Assembly (NCBI GenBank): GCA_003644265.1
Contig: QNBX01000238.1
Span: 1-5,507, forward strand
Source: Planctomycetota bacterium
GTDB taxonomy: Bacteria; Planctomycetota; B15-G4
Direction of reading: 5' to 3'
Length of the DNA stretch: 5,507 nucleotides
The notes below the pieces were generated by a model. The model had not been told where the DNA came from and searched no databases. It saw only the letters and a list, made by a program, of their open reading frames with translations. A program made the position numbers and the translations under genes. Below are positions 4,910 through 5,507 of the stretch, one piece after another (the stretch's first letter is position 1; each line of letters begins with the position of its first letter).

Positions 4910-5308
4910 GTGACCAGCTACTACGACCTTGACGCCGCCAACGACCGCGTGGGCGAAGTGCGCCCGCTGCTGACTGCGCTGCGCGACGATCGTGATGCCA
5001 TCGGGGCTGCCCAGCTGCGCCTGAAGCAGCTCGGAGCCGGTGGCGACGACGCCGACCAGCGCGCCCAGCTCGCGAAGGAGCAGGAGCAGATGACGGTGAT
5101 CGTGCGGCGCATGGAGCGCACGGTGCGGCAGATCGATGCCTGGGGCATCACACTGCGCGACATCGGCACGGGCCTGGTCGACTTCCCCGCCCTCGCCAAC
5201 GGCCGGCCCGTCTGGCTGTGCTGGAAGCTGGGCGAGGGTGACATCGCCTGGTGGCATGAGCTTGACGCCGGCATCGCCGGCCGCAAACCCCTTATCGAGC
5301 TGGAGTAG
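4910..5308 (+). CDS. DUF2203 family protein
   Basis: The protein has 132 residues from a GTG start. The N-terminal YYDLDAANDRVGEVRPLL (4-21) is the family's 'F-T-L-E-E-A-N-x-L-L-P-x-L-R-P-L-L' opening. It is followed by a long, probably coiled-coil helical part (about 22-75). The C-terminal signature is GITLRDIGTGLVDFPAL (79-95), then RPVWLCWKLGEGDIAWWHELDAGIAGRKPL (99-128). These match the conserved G-L-V-D-F-P, L-C-W-x-L-G-E and W-H-x-x-x-x-G-x-x-G-R-x-P blocks of the DUF2203 family as I know it. The function is not established. The conserved Trp, His, Asp and Glu residues suggest a binding or catalytic site, but that is only inference. The frame is open further upstream, but those codons lie inside the opposing aminotransferase gene. 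The start at 4910 gives the family-typical N-terminus and follows a possible -10 box. Only 2 nt separate its stop from the rhodanese gene, so the two form an operon. Confidence 0.85.
   Translation: MTSYYDLDAANDRVGEVRPLLTALRDDRDAIGAAQLRLKQLGAGGDDADQRAQLAKEQEQMTVIVRRMERTVRQIDAWGITLRDIGTGLVDFPALANGRPVWLCWKLGEGDIAWWHELDAGIAGRKPLIELE
5302..5305 (+). promoter_or_regulatory. Shine-Dalgarno for the rhodanese-domain gene
   Basis: GGAG lies 5 nt before the ATG at 5311, inside the last codons of the DUF2203 gene. It is the only clear Shine-Dalgarno in the window, consistent with an internal operon gene that cannot be leaderless. Confidence 0.6.
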
Positions 5309-5310
5309 GA

Positions 5311-5507
5311 ATGTCGTTCTTTCGTAGCCTGATGGGCGGCGGTGTGCCCGCTGTCGAAGTCCAGCAAGCCGCTGAGTTGCAGGGCGATGATGGCGGTGCG
5401 CTGATCATCGATGTGCGTGAGCCCAACGAATACACCCAGATCCGCGCCAAGGGCGCCGTGCTACTGCCGCTGGGTCGCCTCAACAATCGCGTCAGGGACC
5501 TGCCGCG
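5311..5507 (+). CDS. Rhodanese-domain protein, partial (C-terminus beyond right edge)
   Basis: The frame is open from the ATG at 5311 to the right edge, giving 65 residues. After a short N-terminus (MSFFRSLMGGG), VPAVEVQQAAELQ (12-24) leads into ALIIDVREPNEYTQI (30-44), the rhodanese CH2A-type block (L-I-D-V-R-E-x-x-E-y). GAVLLPLGRLNNRVRDLP (48-65) follows and corresponds to the 'GA-x-x-I-P-L-G-E-L' segment. The usual GHIPGA is altered here to IRAKGAV. Rhodanese domains move sulfane sulfur through an active-site Cys, which would be encoded right of the window; without it I cannot say whether this is an active sulfurtransferase. It is cotranscribed with the DUF2203 gene (2-nt gap), with a good Shine-Dalgarno. 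No signal peptide is visible, so it is probably cytoplasmic. Confidence 0.85.
   Translation, partial: MSFFRSLMGGGVPAVEVQQAAELQGDDGGALIIDVREPNEYTQIRAKGAVLLPLGRLNNRVRDLP

Overview
The window is high-GC bacterial DNA with densely packed genes. Organism (inference): most likely an actinobacterium or a similar high-GC lineage. Four separate transcription units begin with a TANNNT-type -10 hexamer (TAGANT) exactly 6 nt before the start codon, which is the pattern of leaderless mRNAs common in Actinobacteria and Deinococcus-Thermus. A DUF2203 protein also fits such lineages. I cannot fix the genus from sequence alone.

Layout. On the left, a membrane-anchored alpha/beta hydrolase runs off the left edge on the minus strand (1-398). 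It is divergent from an MscS-type mechanosensitive channel (496-1431, plus). A 307-bp convergent intergenic region follows (1432-1738). It holds no convincing gene but carries three copies of a GC-rich palindromic repeat. Next is a small YggT-like membrane protein (1739-2074, minus, GTG start), divergent across only 77 bp from a shikimate-kinase-like P-loop protein (2152-2679, plus) that lacks key shikimate-binding residues. That gene meets a minus-strand operon tail to tail, with both stop codons inside one CTAG. The operon is a class I/II PLP aminotransferase (3647-4819) followed, through an ATGA overlap, by a D-2-hydroxyacid dehydrogenase of the glyoxylate/hydroxypyruvate reductase type (2676-3650). 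Divergent from the operon is a plus-strand pair: a DUF2203 protein (4910-5308) and a rhodanese-domain protein (5311 to the right edge).

How they may work together. The aminotransferase and the reductase are translationally coupled and could act in sequence on a 2-oxoacid such as glyoxylate or hydroxypyruvate, but the substrate is inferred. Their 90-bp divergent promoter region contains a perfect 7-bp-arm dyad and a near-consensus CRP/GlxR-type site (9 of 10 conserved positions). That site is centred at about -61.5 from the operon's predicted start and overlaps the likely -35 of the DUF2203 gene. The remaining genes look like ordinary housekeeping or envelope genes.

Most notable items: the repeated leaderless-promoter architecture, the three-copy intergenic palindrome, the two candidate operators between the aminotransferase and DUF2203, the diverged shikimate-kinase fold, and an unusual MscS pore helix. 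I found no CRISPR array, insertion sequence, tRNA or rRNA, and no evidence for a wholly new multi-gene system.
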